This document shows, piece by piece, positions 24,675 to 36,923 of a stretch of DNA of 64,000 nucleotides. Source of the stretch: Alitta virens (lineage: Eukaryota > Annelida > Polychaeta > Phyllodocida > Nereididae); assembly GCA_932294295.1 (NCBI GenBank), contig OW028585.1, forward strand, positions 14,850,771 through 14,914,770, in the 5' to 3' direction. The stretch's first letter is position 1. Every line of letters begins with the position of its first letter. The notes beneath the pieces were generated by a model, which saw only the letters and a list, made by a program, of their open reading frames with translations, did no database searches and was not told the DNA's origin. The translations under genes were made by a program, and so were the position numbers.

Positions 24675-27600
24675 CTATTTAAAGATTGCTTGAAAAATGG
24701 CGTTCGGGACATCGACAGTTTCTTCGTTTACAATGACTATGTCGTACGCATTTTTGTAAGACTCTAGACGTTCCTCGATCTGAAATAATATGAAAAATAT
24801 TTCAATCATACAGTTTCCATAAACTAAAATACATTAATGTTCACATTTGTATCTTTATCGGTAAATACATAAGCTGCTGTATTTATGAAACAATGAGGAA
24901 ATACATCACATCATGATACATATTATTTGTCCCATGGGTGGGGTCTTTTACTTGCCTCAGCATAAACTAATCTTGATAATTCTTAGCTCTGTGCCATAGA
25001 GTGACAAACTATCAGTGCATAAAACTATTTCTTGTTGCTAATTTAGCCCCAGTTACGGATCTTTAAGCACTGATATCAGCTGGCACATCTAAGAAAAAAA
25101 CGAACACAAGCGAAACACAAGCATATATACTAATTAATGAATGTGCGGGTTTAGTGCAGTATAGCGGACCCAAATTATTGACCATATTTGACATCAATTA
25201 AACATGAAAATAATCACTATTTCTGACAAAATTTCGTTCTGGCACACAATAAAGCGAAATAAACTATCATAATCTTGCGTTCTTGCCTCACCGCTGCCGT
25301 TAGTTTGTGACGTCATTTATTGAATTCAAGCATTTTACGTCACAGGCCTGGCAACGATGCTCGCTAAATATGGTCAATAATTTGGGTTCGCTATACTGCA
25401 CTTTTTCAATTAAAGTGCAAAATCATGGAACACTGACCTTATCATTTAGGAAGCCAATAGTGAGTTTTGTCTTGATATGTTCTGCCCCATCCGCCATGTG
25501 TAAATCTCCTAAATTGTCTCCGAGCAGAATAAGTCGGTCTCTGTGTGACAATTTTTGGAAGTATCCATCTGCATGTGAAAGAGCCGACTCGTTCTTATTC
25601 AATGAATGGATGTTTTTGCCTTGGAAGCCGGTTATTATGCCCTGGAAAGGAAATGAAGTACACTATTTGAGGATTCAATGTTTTATACATCATAAATCAT
25701 GATATGGAACAGTAGCGGATTCAGTGAGGGGTGCACTTCCAAGTCTTATCTGATGGCAATTTGCGACAGTCAAAACTGCCCTTCAAAAAATGTGGGGGGG
25801 GGGGGGGGGGATGGCATGTTCCACCCCTGTAATGGAATCTGAGGTGTCCACAATATTAAGAAACCTGGGAATGTGAAAAACCTTATTCCCAGTTGGGAAA
25901 ATAAGAGATTATATTATTAGGGGTCAATCACATTTAAAAAAAATTACAATTTGCCCCAATTTTTTGTATAACAGAGATATTACATTGATTAAAAGCCAAT
26001 AAATTTGCACCAAATTGGGTCTGAATGTCAATAAAAGTTCTGCTGTAAATTGGAAGTGCCATTCAAGAAAAGGGTTGATCCGTAATGACTAAAACTATAC
26101 ATCAATGTCTAATTATATATGGCGTATTTGAATTATTTTTTACATACCTTGTTGTCGAACGCCATCATGTTGCCGACAATTTTCATATTGTCATACATCT
26201 TGGTTTGTTGACTAATCGCAGCATTGATAATGTCCCCCAACCCAGCGGAAAAAATCATGAGGGGAATACTGTGTTTGTGGAGAACTTCGAACGTGTCAGT
26301 GCAACCTTGTCTGCAAAATTAATTAATATATAATTAATTTACTAACTGATCGATTATTACACTTAAAATATATGGTAAAAAGGTTAGGTGCCACTGACTA
26401 ATCAACATTAACTGATCATTATGGATAATTACATTTCATCATATCACAGAAAAAGGTATCAAATAACATACATGTATATGACATACATATAGTTATACAG
26501 TTATACTAAAATAGTTATACTGTAAATATAAAGGTTCATCATAATATCTACAAACAGAATAAATATAGTATATATATATATATTATTTAATTTCTAAGTT
26601 CTCACATCTGCCGATATGATGAGAAATGCGCCAACGGAAAATAAAATGAAAGGTCACGATGTTATTTAATATGAAATTTTATCTTATTTTTTAGTCATCG
26701 ACTGAGCAACGGTCACCGACCCATTAAAAATTGAGAAGATAGGAATATTTCAAGGTAATGACATCGATACTACCGTCTTGTAAATATCTATTAATTATTT
26801 ATTTATCGGGGTTGGAGGGCGTATATGACACATAGAATGAAACTTAATTAATACCAAATAGACTATCTATATATCCTTTTTTTTTTTTACTAGAATCCCA
26901 GGTAAAAAATTATAATTCTGACAATAATGTGTGGAAATCATATGCTAATAATTTCAGTGGGAATATGTTTTATTGAAGTCACAACTCACCTGAGAAAAAG
27001 CTTAGAATCACGGACGATTTCTTCGATATCATGCCGACTGAGTTTGTAGTCAATTAACAATTGGTGAGATTTGTTCCACCTGATGAAAAAAACATTACAC
27101 ATGAATTTTATTTTTTTTAGGCCAAAATTAAGGAAAATACCTAAATCTTTAGTCTACAACATAGAGACAAAATGGTTCATGCTGATGATTATGTAATGGC
27201 AACCTATTAAATTTTATTGTGTTTCCAAATAAGGGCTGTTCCATTAAAAAAAAAAAGAGGGTGGACCAGAAAATTTTTGAAAAAGGGGGGAGGGGGTTCT
27301 CCAAAAGAGAAAAAGAGAGGGGAGGGGGGTGGTTGACCAGTATTTTTTTTTTTAATATCTTGGTCTGGGTGGGGGTTGCCTAAGCAGCAGGGTGACAGAC
27401 AGTAGACCATGGACTTACTGTAGGAAAAAGCAGGGGTTGGGGGAGAGGCTGTCTGTCAAAAAACAGATATATCGGGGGTAGGGAGGGACTGAACATTTCC
27501 TGGTCCCCCCCCCCCCCCGCCTCTTTTTTTTAAATGGAACAGCCCTAAACCTAACTGTATGTTATCCATGTTACAAAAAAAGCCTAGTTTAATTCATATA

Positions 27601-30600
27601 TGGAGGAGATATATGGTGATATGGTTTTTTTTTTTTTCAAAATTGATTTCTGATATAAAACAAAGAGATAATATCAACTATATATATAACATTCTCCTAT
27701 CTTGTTTAAATTGGTATCTGAGAAATACTTTTTTTTTTTTTTTAATTTAATTCTGAGAAATATTCAGAACTACTTCTCGTTTCTCAGAATTCTAAAGATA
27801 ATCATATTATGATGATACATCATCAACAATTTCTGAGAAATTAAAAAATAAATTCGATAAATAAAAAGATAAATCTTAAAAAATTAAGAAACTTACCACT
27901 CCTCCATCAATGGAAACTTTTCCTCTTTTGTCAAATAGGGATCAATTTCTAGCGGATAATAATGATCCCTCAGAGCGTGAGCCTAGATAGATCAGAAAAA
28001 TAAATGCATATATGCTCATGAACCTTCATTTATAAGGGGAAAAAAAATTGGAAAAAAAACAAACAAAACTCCCCGACCTACTGACCTTTTAAACAAAAAT
28101 AATCAGAAACAAACTTTTTTTTTCAGTCAGCTACAAAATTGTTTCATCGTCATAGTATGTAATCATGAACCGCCTCTCCAGAAAATGTATCTTGTCAAGT
28201 CTATTTTTATGGCCAAATTTAGAGCCACCTTAAAACATAGGTTATCAAAGCTAATTGGGAAATCGTATAAATACATTTCAAATTCATTACATAATTCTTG
28301 GCCTTACCTGGTTTCTGTAATCATCCGGTAACAAGGGACTGTCATCTAAAGCCTCTGAAATATTAAAGATGCCAAATTTTTAAATCTCATCTTATTAACT
28401 ATTAACTTATTTTTTAAACACTCGTAGGGCAACAAAGACGTTAATATAACACTGTCACTAATCCAGAATATTAACTTTTTTTTTTTTTTGGTGACATCAG
28501 ACTGTGTACACCTGAACTGTGATAAAAATATTAAAATAGCCAGTGTCAATTATTAGAGATTTTTGAAGAAGAAAAAGCTATTTTACGATTTTTTTTTTAT
28601 CCTACTTACTGTGGCATGACACACAATTTTCACCATTTTTTGTGAAACAGGACAGGGTAAAATCGAAGTCTGCAACAACCTAAAAGAAAAAAAAAATCTA
28701 GTCAAAACATTTATTCATGATAAATTTGGAGAAAAAGTACCACAAGATTTCACTGGGACCGTAACATTATAATCCCCATTATTGTCGTTAATGTTCAAAC
28801 TAATTTACCCCCCCCCCCCCCTTCTAATATGTCATAATTGGCTACTGAAGTAAGTCGAATTGCATGTTATTGAATTGCTGGTCAAAAATTTAATGACACT
28901 CTCGGTCGCAAATTAATCGATTTATCATTTAAAACAAATTAGACACAGCGCACGCACAGGCCTGTGTCAAATTAAATGATCATGAACCGGTATTAAAATC
29001 AATAATTTCTTGTAATTCATCACATGGTTCATAGGTTAAATATGCAATTAATAATTACATCATTACCTGTAATTTGTTATCTCCAGCTTGGATCAAGTCC
29101 GTAATAACGGATGCGACATATTTCGGGTCTTTTATGTGGACTGATTGTCTTGATAATTCTGGTACCTGCAAATAAAAGAAATAAAATTACATATTAATTT
29201 GAACATTCTGCTATTCCTTTCCAGGTATATCTAGTGTATCTAAGCTCAGTCGAAATATCAACATATTTAAGCCTGGCTCTCATATACACTGAAGTTCAAA
29301 ATAGAGTAATTTTATTTTATAGTGCAAACAAAATCATGGTTATAAAATGAGTGCATTCTAAAAAATGTTACATCACAAAGCTGCAAAGTTCTCTTTCTCT
29401 TATTCACATGAAGAAAAAATATCTAAGTTTTCAAAAGTACTTTTGTGATTAAAATAAGTACATAATTATAAAGCATTTGAGACCAAGGACAAAAAACAAT
29501 GTATTCATGGTTTGGTAGATTATCAATTTAAATTCTTTTTATATTTTGGCTATACACTTACCCCAATTTCATTAATATGACTGTACTTGCCAGTATTCAA
29601 TATTGGCAGGTCATGGACCTCATCACATGACCTGAGAACGTCATGTGACTGCAGGAGGTCCTGGTCACATGACCTCAGTGGTATGTCAGCAGTCATATCA
29701 TGGTCTGACACGTCATGAGCACAAGCGAATGTGATTGAAGATACGACCACAAGTAACTGGAAAGCCAGTAAAAGTAATTTCGTCAAAGACAGCTGAAGTC
29801 CTTTTCTAGCCGTCTTTCGCCAAACAATCATAGTCATGCTGTTGTCTCTCAGATTTTTCTGATTACATTCCGATAATTTTTGAAGGACCTTTCCTTTTAA
29901 CAATTCTTGGGCTATGCCATCCTGCTCCTCCATTGTGTTGAAATCATGTGATACAACTTTATAAGTGACATCATCAGAATTGTTCATGACATAATCACTA
30001 TTTGTAACATCATCATATTTGATGTCATTTAAATTGTCTGCAATTGTGACATCATCAGCACCACTGACAAGTGGTTCCCTCTGGAGTATATCCTTTAAAT
30101 CAATTGGCTTAATATTCCTGTTTGCTAGGACTTCAAATCCATCTCTGTCACTTTCTGGGCAACTCAATTCACTCCATCCATTGGTTGCCAAATTATCATC
30201 TTCAGAATCAATCGCTACATTGTTGATATTGTCTCCCTGTATCTCAGCCTCCATTTGAGGTTTAAACAGTCTGAATAATCCGAACATGATTGATGAAATA
30301 CTTTCACCAAAATTCCAGAAATTTTGAGTTCAATGAACCATGCAGATTCTTTTTGAAATTTTTCATTTATAGCACAAATTAACTGTGACAAAGACTGTCA
30401 GTAATTAAATGACCATTCACTATTTATAAGCAGAATAATTAATCTCCTAAATGATAATTCCTTGACCATGCAATTGGTGCAATAATTAAGCCATGCAAAT
30501 CATAAAATTCTGCTTCTCCTGACTTTAGCATCTGGTAAATGAGTCAGTTTTGAGGCTTTTCTGCAGTTTTAAAGGTTTTGCTAAAGGACACGTTGACACA

Positions 30601-31184
30601 ACTCATTTCGCCACGAGTCAGTCTCAGAAAATATTGCATCACATTTTTGCATACTTTGACGTGGCTTTTGCAGTGTCTTACAGCTCACCCAGGTACAATG
30701 CAATAAAAATACTGCATCTCATGGCATCTTATTAGAGACGTGTAGTCAGCTGACTGGCTGCAGCTATTTTTGGTGGTTGCCATGGAAACATGAATGGCCA
30801 ACCAATCAGAGACAGAGGATCCAGCAATTTCTAATAAAAATGGCAGAGAACTGGCTTCAGCTAGCTGGATTGTTTGGCTGTGTAAAATTGTCATAGCATC
30901 TGTCAGGTATATCACTCGTCCAGAGAGCTTTTAAATTACATATCAAGCAGATAACCGCCATATGATACGTCGATAAACAAACAAAAATTCTTGGAACCCT
31001 GCCAAAACATTTGGCCACTGAAGCAGTGAAACCTGAACTGCTGAAGGTCGATCAAATACAACAAACATTCACTTGATCAGGTCGTGTAGCAATGCAATTG
31101 CCCAAGGAAACTTAAATTGAGTTTTTTTTATTAGGTAAAAATGCAAGAAAAGTGAGCACTTACCAGCGTTGCTAGCTGCGACAT
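24675..31184 (-). CDS. NT5C3: Cytosolic 5'-nucleotidase III (pyrimidine 5'-nucleotidase)
   Basis: Dephosphorylates pyrimidine nucleoside monophosphates; HAD superfamily. Exons of the short form, 5' to 3': 31164-31184 (M-S-Q-L-A-T-L), 29067-29165, 28610-28679, 28308-28354, 27897-27982, 26990-27079, 26148-26310, 25438-25641, 24675-24779. All phases close to 295 codons including TAG, so 294 aa, the family length. VVADFDFTLSCF carries the HAD nucleophile motif DxDxT. IPLMIFSAGLGDII is motif II with its Ser. LILLGDNLGDLHMADG is the acidic motif IV. EERLESYKNAYDIVIVNEE is the typical C-terminus. An alternative first exon lies at 29562-30287. Introns hold two MITE copies. Intact. Confidence 0.95.
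25153..25402. mobile_element. MITE family B, copy 3, 35 bp from a nucleotidase exon
   Basis: A 250-bp unit with arms AGTGCAGTATAGCGGACCCA and its complement, the best-preserved arms of the three copies. It shares CATTTTACGTCA and TTGTGACGTCATTTATTGAA with copy 1. It lies just downstream of the donor site of the exon 25438-25641 (minus strand). Both copy 1 and this copy are preceded by CGGGTTT. Confidence 0.8.
27232..27546. mobile_element. Foldback MITE family A, longest copy
   Basis: Starts AGGGCTGTTCCATTAAAAAA and ends TTTAAATGGAACAGCCCT. The 315-bp interior has alternating G-rich and T-rich blocks and a C-run at 27507-27518. It lies in a nucleotidase intron. Confidence 0.8.
29562..30287 (-). 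CDS. NT5C3: Alternative first exon of the 5'-nucleotidase gene
   Basis: An ATG at 30285-30287 opens 242 codons that end exactly at a consensus donor (GGG/GTAAGT) in phase 0, the phase of the next exon (29067-29165). It would give a 529-residue long form. The extension starts MFGLFRLFKPQME, is acidic, and has one hydrophobic stretch at about residues 168-189 (LTKLLLLAFQLLVVVSSITF), which could anchor the enzyme in a membrane. Vertebrate NT5C3A also has isoforms with different N-termini, one hydrophobic, so the arrangement fits the family. The extension itself is not a domain I recognise. Its length and open frame make coding likely; use in vivo is inferred. Confidence 0.7.
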
Positions 31185-31586
31185 TTTGTGTGAGCGCAGG
31201 TTTCCGAGAAGAGAGATCCGCGATAGATTCGATTCGATTTTGCCGTTTTATTTCAAGCTTCTGGGCGATTATTTATTATAAAAGTATGACAGATACTTCA
31301 CCGAAGCATTCTGTGACTTTACTAATGTAATTTTTTGCGATATTTAAGCTTTTCTTTTGAGGAAATTGAATGAAAACATCGGATCTCAAACAGTGCAGTG
31401 TTGACGATCGAAAATGACAGCTGACCAGGGGAAGTAGTGCCGTCATGATTTAGCTATTTTTAGATCAATTTATTCTTCCGCGTGTTGTAAACACAATTAA
31501 ATTTTCAATAAAAAGGAATACTTGCATCAGTTTTCAATTAATATTACCTAATTCTACATATTAAAATGACAAATCTTGTTTTGCAG
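31185..31586. promoter_or_regulatory. 5' flank of the nucleotidase gene, possible divergent promoter region
   Basis: Lies between the minus-strand short first exon and a plus-strand putative exon at 31587. No clear TATA box. A start region shared with the plus-strand gene is inferred from spacing only. Confidence 0.3.
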
Positions 31587-31800
31587 CTCACTAAATAGCT
31601 TACTACATGACATTTCATGGAACTACATTATTAGGCCTGCGGATGATTTGCGCAATGCGGCAAAACATCAACAAAAAGCACATGGTTGGGATGGGTTGGG
31701 CCAATATTTGGAGCAAGGTCACCTATTACAGGTTCCTCCTGGCTATGCGTATGCTCATCTATCAACTGAAACCTTGTACAAATTGTGTATTTCCAGCCAA
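31587..31800 (+). CDS. Putative plus-strand exon, unrecognised
   Basis: After an acceptor (CTTGTTTTGCAG at 31575-31586) the frame SLNSLLHDISWNYIIRPADD and onward through GWDGLGQYLEQGHLLQVPPG is open for about 70 residues, with balanced composition unlike the surrounding AT-rich DNA. It ends near ISSQT, where a weak donor (ACAA/GTGTGA) is present. I do not recognise the family. It may be an upstream exon of the ankyrin/Mab-21-like gene at 33914, which is on the same strand, or an independent remnant. Confidence 0.4.
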
Positions 31801-33913
31801 ACAAGTGTGACATGGAAAAATAACAAAGTCAAACTTTGTTTTTTTTTTTGTAATCTGGTTACAGAGACATATAATATTATATATATATGTATCAGAACTG
31901 GTGGAGTCTAGACATGGGGAAAAAAAAAATGAATTGATGTATTTTGTATAGACTAAAAGGTATTAGTTGGAGGTAACAGATTGACAAGGTATACAATGTA
32001 ACATTTTACAATCAATTAGTATTCATTAATTGCCAAATTGTTATAAAATTACTTTTCCATAGTTATATATATATATGTCAATTTTCATTTCAGTGTTGAA
32101 AGATCCTCGCTACTCATCTATCCATGAATTCTAAACAAATTTATATCCTCATGTTTTGTAGCATTACTATATGCCAATTGCTTACATGTCATGTATAGCT
32201 CGCTAATGTTTATACAAATGTTTATATCTCCAATCTAAATCCATTATTTTGCTTGTATTACTCTTGTACATTATGTTCTCATAATTTATCTGGATTGTTG
32301 TAGTCAATACCTAGTCTTCGTTAGTCCTACACCTATGTTACATAGTATTACTCTTAAATTAATCTTTAGTGAGATTATATATTTTAAATCAAATTAATAC
32401 TCATGTTCAAACATCTACCATTTTGTAAATGCTTACAACTTTAATAAAATATCAAATCCCATATTTGTCTTTGTTGCTTGTAGGGGAAAAAAAAACAATC
32501 TGTTGAATAATAAATATATCACAGCAGGGGCACAACTTCATCATGCATAGTGGGGGGGGGGGGGGGGTGGGCAGTTAGCATTTTTCAAGAGAAGAGATGC
32601 AGTTGTAGATAGTGGTTTTTCTCAGTAGCATCAAATGCATTTGGGGACTTAGTTTTCAAATAATATGGATTATGCAATTAAAAATGTAACATGAGATCAG
32701 AAATTGAAAACTATCGTAATTGCAACATGATATTCGGTGAGCAATTTGAAAGGCGCCAGCCATCAGCTGATTTCTGAATTGACTGTGTGCCTATTGTATC
32801 TTTTACAACAAAATAACTTCACTTTTACATTGCCAGAATGTGTGTAGGGGGGGGGGGGGGTGGAGGGGACAAAGGATAATATCTCCTTCCTGGCTGAAAA
32901 ATTTCACCCATGGATTACATCTAATAAAAGTGGGCTCATTGGTAGCCTAAATCCAGGTAATAGGGAACGTTATGAGGTTTTGACCCAGGGCATTTCACAT
33001 TGTCATCTCATGGTGATTAGCAGCCCAGTTTTGAAGTTTAGACACATTTTAACTAAAAAAAAAAATACACTTGCAAAATCACCAACTGATGTACAGCTGT
33101 ATATGAAACAAAGCGATTCAAGGGTAACTTAACTCATTTTTTGTACCAGATCTCAATCTATAGAATAAATAACCAATAATTCTCTCAACCGTGCCGTCGT
33201 ACCAATCATAGCTCATCTCATTTAGGCTTCTCATTCGCCTTCTTCCTTTCGTATCTCACCCTCCCAGCCCTGTTTTTATTTTATTTTTTTTATGGTTCAC
33301 CATTTCTAAATTAACCATTTGCATGATACTATTTCAGGATGCTCCATGTATGTGTATTTCTTTTGTAATTGCTGTTTGTATTCTGATAGCATAAGTATTC
33401 TTTTTCGTTGCGTGAACCTTCATGTTTTGGGTATACCCTTGTGTCTAATTACTCATAAGCATAAAATGGTTAATCCTAATGTATTCATAAGCATATTTAC
33501 TAATCCTTGTGCATTGTATTGTATAACATAACAAAATATTATATAGAAAAACAGTGCTAAAGTGTAGTTGAATATAACCAATTTCAATGTAGATCAGGGT
33601 GTCCACGAGAGCAATATGTCATGGTTTATATGTGTAAATGTATGTCTGCTGCCAATAAAGGCATTATTCACATGTCTTCTCTTATTATTTGAGAATTTTG
33701 AGTGCCAAAATGTTTAATATAAGCAGATCTACCAGTATACCACTAATTTCGTATAAAATATTTTTAGACATTCAAAACTTTTAATTACTTAAAATAAGTA
33801 TGTTATTTTCATTGACCATTACTACATATAAAATGCTTGTATGTACATAAAAGACAGACAGTATACATATGATCTTTCTGACAGCCTCTCATGAATATCT
33901 CTTATTCTTACAG
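31801..33913. other. Intron-like stretch without a recognised gene
   Basis: AT-rich, with G-runs at 32550-32567 and 32848-32860. The frame 32860-33132 has no domain. A phrase of about 45 bp near 33550-33595 recurs, diverged, near 35695-35740 (AAAAACAGTGCTA.AGTGTAG), so it is a dispersed repeat. Confidence 0.4.
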
Positions 33914-35498
33914 ATGGCGATGGGCAGTCGAGGAACTTACTGATAAAACCTGCACGATTGATCGACTTCAGAAGTTAATCAGTTACACAAAGACCCTCAC
34001 AAACTAGAAGTCTCATCCTTACACAGAAGAACTGAATGATGACATGAAGAGCAATCTAACCAACATCAGCAATCCCAAATTCATGCATACAACATTAGAA
34101 ATAATGAAGATCATGGCGTCCAATCCTACTACTGCTCAACACGTATGGAAGTTCATTTTTCCTGATGATATAAAAGAACTTACATCAAGTGTAGCAGAAA
34201 TCCTGTGTTATTGTGCGAAGAGTGGAGCACAGCCAGAAAATGAAGAGCAAATGCAAAAGCTGTTATCGTTGACTAGTGCTGTTAATAGAGATGAGGATCT
34301 TACCGAGACTTATCTCAAGATCATGTTGTCCATTCATAAGAAGAAGGATTTCATCTTACCAAACGGCTTCAATTTTCTTCAAGATTTCTACATCATTGGA
34401 GAAGATGTTCTTAAACTGGTAATGCAACTTGCACATGACATTCATGGGACAATGGATAACTGCTTAAAAGCTGAAAACCTCATCACATGTTTACTGTTTG
34501 TTTCACATGGGTATGAGTGGCAGATTGTGCTCAATGAAGGTTTGTTTGAAAATGTTAGCTTCAGCAACTGGTTGCAAAGAAGTCCTTTACATCTGGCCGC
34601 AATGTTCCTTCACAGTAAAAATGGATGGAAGAGTATTCCTCAAAGTGTAATTGAGAAATACTTGAATGTAACAGATGTGCACGGCAGTACTGCTTTGCAT
34701 TTGGCATACATGCACAAAAATTATTGTGCAATTGAATTCTTGGTAAAGTATGGAGCTAGCACAGATTTTGTTGATAACTTTGAAATGACACCAAACTCAA
34801 ATGACAGCAACTCAAGCATGGACAGCCCTGATGCAAAACATGAAAAATTGTGCTCCAGCATTATAGATTCTTACACTGAATCTGGATGTTTTTCGGCCAA
34901 TGGTTGTCCTGCCAGAAAAAGAGGCCGAAGCATTATGTAATGAGTTGAAGGAGCTTTTTGAACGACTGCTGAAAGAAACCAAATTCAGAGAAGCTAAGGT
35001 AGTCATTGTTGGCAGCATGCGAGAAAGACTGAAGGCGGGTCATTTTGACGAGGGCGATATACAAATACGCTTTCAAGACATTTATTATTTAGAGAATGGT
35101 ATGATGATATACCACATTGCTGGAATTAAGGGAACTGTGGGACCGGTCCCAGCAGAACTGTCAGATGATCTTGTAAAAGTATGAGACCTGTGTCTGTCAA
35201 AGGACCTTGGCAGCTTATCAGAGAAGGTAGCAGTGCCTGCAAGGGCACACCGATTTCTGTAGATGTTGTACCAGTTGTTGAACAAATTGAGGAGGAAGAA
35301 TACCCACACAGAACACAACAAGAACTTCTGGACGGGGCAACAAGTCACAAATGGATGAAGTTCTTAACTCTTGACACGTGGAAAGAACATCAATTGAAAT
35401 CATTCCATGATACTCTTTGTATATTTGAGTGGGACATGATTGACAGCCTCCCACCCAGCTGTAGAATCGCAATTGTCATTTGCAAATCTCTAGCTCAA
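33914..35498 (+). pseudogene. Ankyrin-repeat plus Mab-21/cGAS-like nucleotidyltransferase, broken
   Basis: The stretch follows a good acceptor (CTTATTCTTACAG). The frame of 34044-34940 holds a helical region and two ankyrin repeats (NWLQRSPLHLAAMFLHSK; DVHGSTALHLAYMHKNY, then AIEFLVKYGAS). Coding then continues in another frame (about 34870-35170) with VVIVGSMRERLK and DEGDIQIRF, the GS and ExD pattern of Mab-21/cGAS-like nucleotidyltransferases, and in a third frame from about 35181, where ISVDVVPVVE supplies the third acidic residue. SLPPSCRIAIVICKSLAQ resembles the helical C-lobe. A donor-like GTAGGT follows at 35499. Breaks: an in-frame TAG at 34005-34007 if the frame starts at the exon edge, and two frame changes (34868-34935 and about 35165-35185). 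Such proteins include nucleic-acid sensors of animal innate immunity; activity here is doubtful. Confidence 0.6.
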
Positions 35499-35849
35499 GT
35501 AGGTTCATCTTTAATTTGAACTTTATTCAGTATTTTTTTAGAATTTTACTTGTACACTATCACCCATGAAATTTGGATTGCGTCTTAGATCCAGACAAAA
35601 GGCCAATTTGGCCTGATGTTGGCTATATATGTCAATTCAATATGGGTGATGTTGATTCAACGTAAGACATAATCTGAGGTTGGCTAGACTTATATTGAAA
35701 AACAGTGCTACAGTGTAGCTGAATATAGCCAATTCCATAGGCCATACAATGCACAAGCAGCAACCTATGATTCCGCTGCCATCGAATTGATGCTCGTGTT
35801 GCCTTTGTTCTGTGCAGCCCTGGTATATGAAGCTTGTTATGAATAGGCA
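35499..35849. other. Intron or spacer
   Basis: No coding signal recognised. Confidence 0.4.
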
Positions 35850-35925
35850 GGGGCCTAGCTCAGTGGTAGCATACTGGGCTTCCAACTACTGGGTGTGGGG
35901 TTCAATTCCCGGTTAAGTATAAGTT
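35850..35925 (+). repeat. tRNA-derived SINE head
   Basis: GGGGCCTAGCTCAGTGGTAG is a near-perfect tRNA 5' region with an A box (TAGCTCAGTGG). About 45 bp later GGTTCAATTCC at 35899-35909 is a B box. The acceptor stem does not close into a full cloverleaf, so this is a SINE promoter head rather than a working tRNA gene. The tRNA-unrelated body probably continues to about 36060, but I cannot place its end. Confidence 0.65.
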
Positions 35926-36813
35926 GGATGGCTGTCTCATTCATCCTCTCATTGCCATGGTCCCTGCCTGTTCTTGTTAGCCCATGATAGTACATTGAAA
36001 GTAAGTTTGGGTGTTTTGTTTCTGGCATGAAACATCCTTCAACATGCTGGTGTCTCAAGTTTATAAGACCCTTTCACCTACCTTTAGTTGCATTGTTACG
36101 AATTACGTGGCATAAGGTGACCATTCCCACTAATACTGTAATTGACCAAATCCACGGGACTAAGTTCTTTAAAAAGAGTAACTTATCCTTCATGTACACA
36201 ACCTGTGCTTTAAGCATCTTCTTATGTTATTGACTCGTACAGTTGGTAGAAATGATATATAAGCTTTCATTCACTTGGAAAGTGAAAATTGCACTTGATG
36301 AGTCATTGATACATGGACCTATATTTTGTTGAAGTTCAAGCTCACTTGATGACTCATACTGCAATTTAGGGCAATGGATAATCCTGTATTCACTGAAGCT
36401 TGTCGCTAATGAGGAGAGTGACACCACCTAGTGATAGAAAACTCAGGTGACAGTGAGTGGCCTTTCAATGAGTCATAACTACCTTATGAGTCATCATAGG
36501 TTAGAACAGCTATAATAGAACATATAGGAGTGTGCATCAGCAGAAGAAGACTTGAAAAGTTTACATATCAATTCTACCAACTGTAAACCATTCATTAAAA
36601 AATTCTCATTAGTCTAGCTCTGTGCCAAGTGTCACATCACATTTCAACCCACTGACCTCATAACCTTAAATATCACTAGATTGCTAGGGAGGGTTATTGC
36701 TGAGAGTTCCCAATACATGGTTCAATGGGTGTCAGCCTGTGATAGTAGGAGGTGCCAATGGCGAATGCTAAAAGCTGACTAGAAGAAGATGCAAAGAGTC
36801 TTATATACAAGCG
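35926..36813. other. Host sequence left of the Polinton
   Basis: No gene recognised. The insertion target TAAGTC follows at 36814. Confidence 0.5.
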
Positions 36814-36819
36814 TAAGTC
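36814..36819. other. Left copy of the 6-bp Polinton target duplication (TAAGTC)
   Basis: TAAGTC directly precedes the left terminal inverted repeat and is repeated exactly at 54580-54585 after the right one. Six base pairs is the size known for Polinton integration. Confidence 0.9.
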
Positions 36820-36923
36820 ACTACATTAGTGCCTTTATGATAGGCAACAAGGACTATGATATCATATCATGCTGTGACTGTGGAGAGAGCGATCTCGCTA
36901 CGCTTGACTGTCACTACTAATTG
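36820..36923 (+). repeat. Left terminal inverted repeat of the Polinton
   Basis: 104 bp. Aligns with the reverse complement of 54476-54579, including ATGATATCATATCATGCTGT and GGAGAGAGCGATCTCGC, with an obvious divergent patch near the middle. It contains the small palindromes GATATC and GCGATCTCGC. Confidence 0.92.

Noticed and set aside
35850..35925. Functional tRNA gene
   Set aside because: The A and B boxes are good but the acceptor and anticodon arms do not pair; a SINE head fits better.
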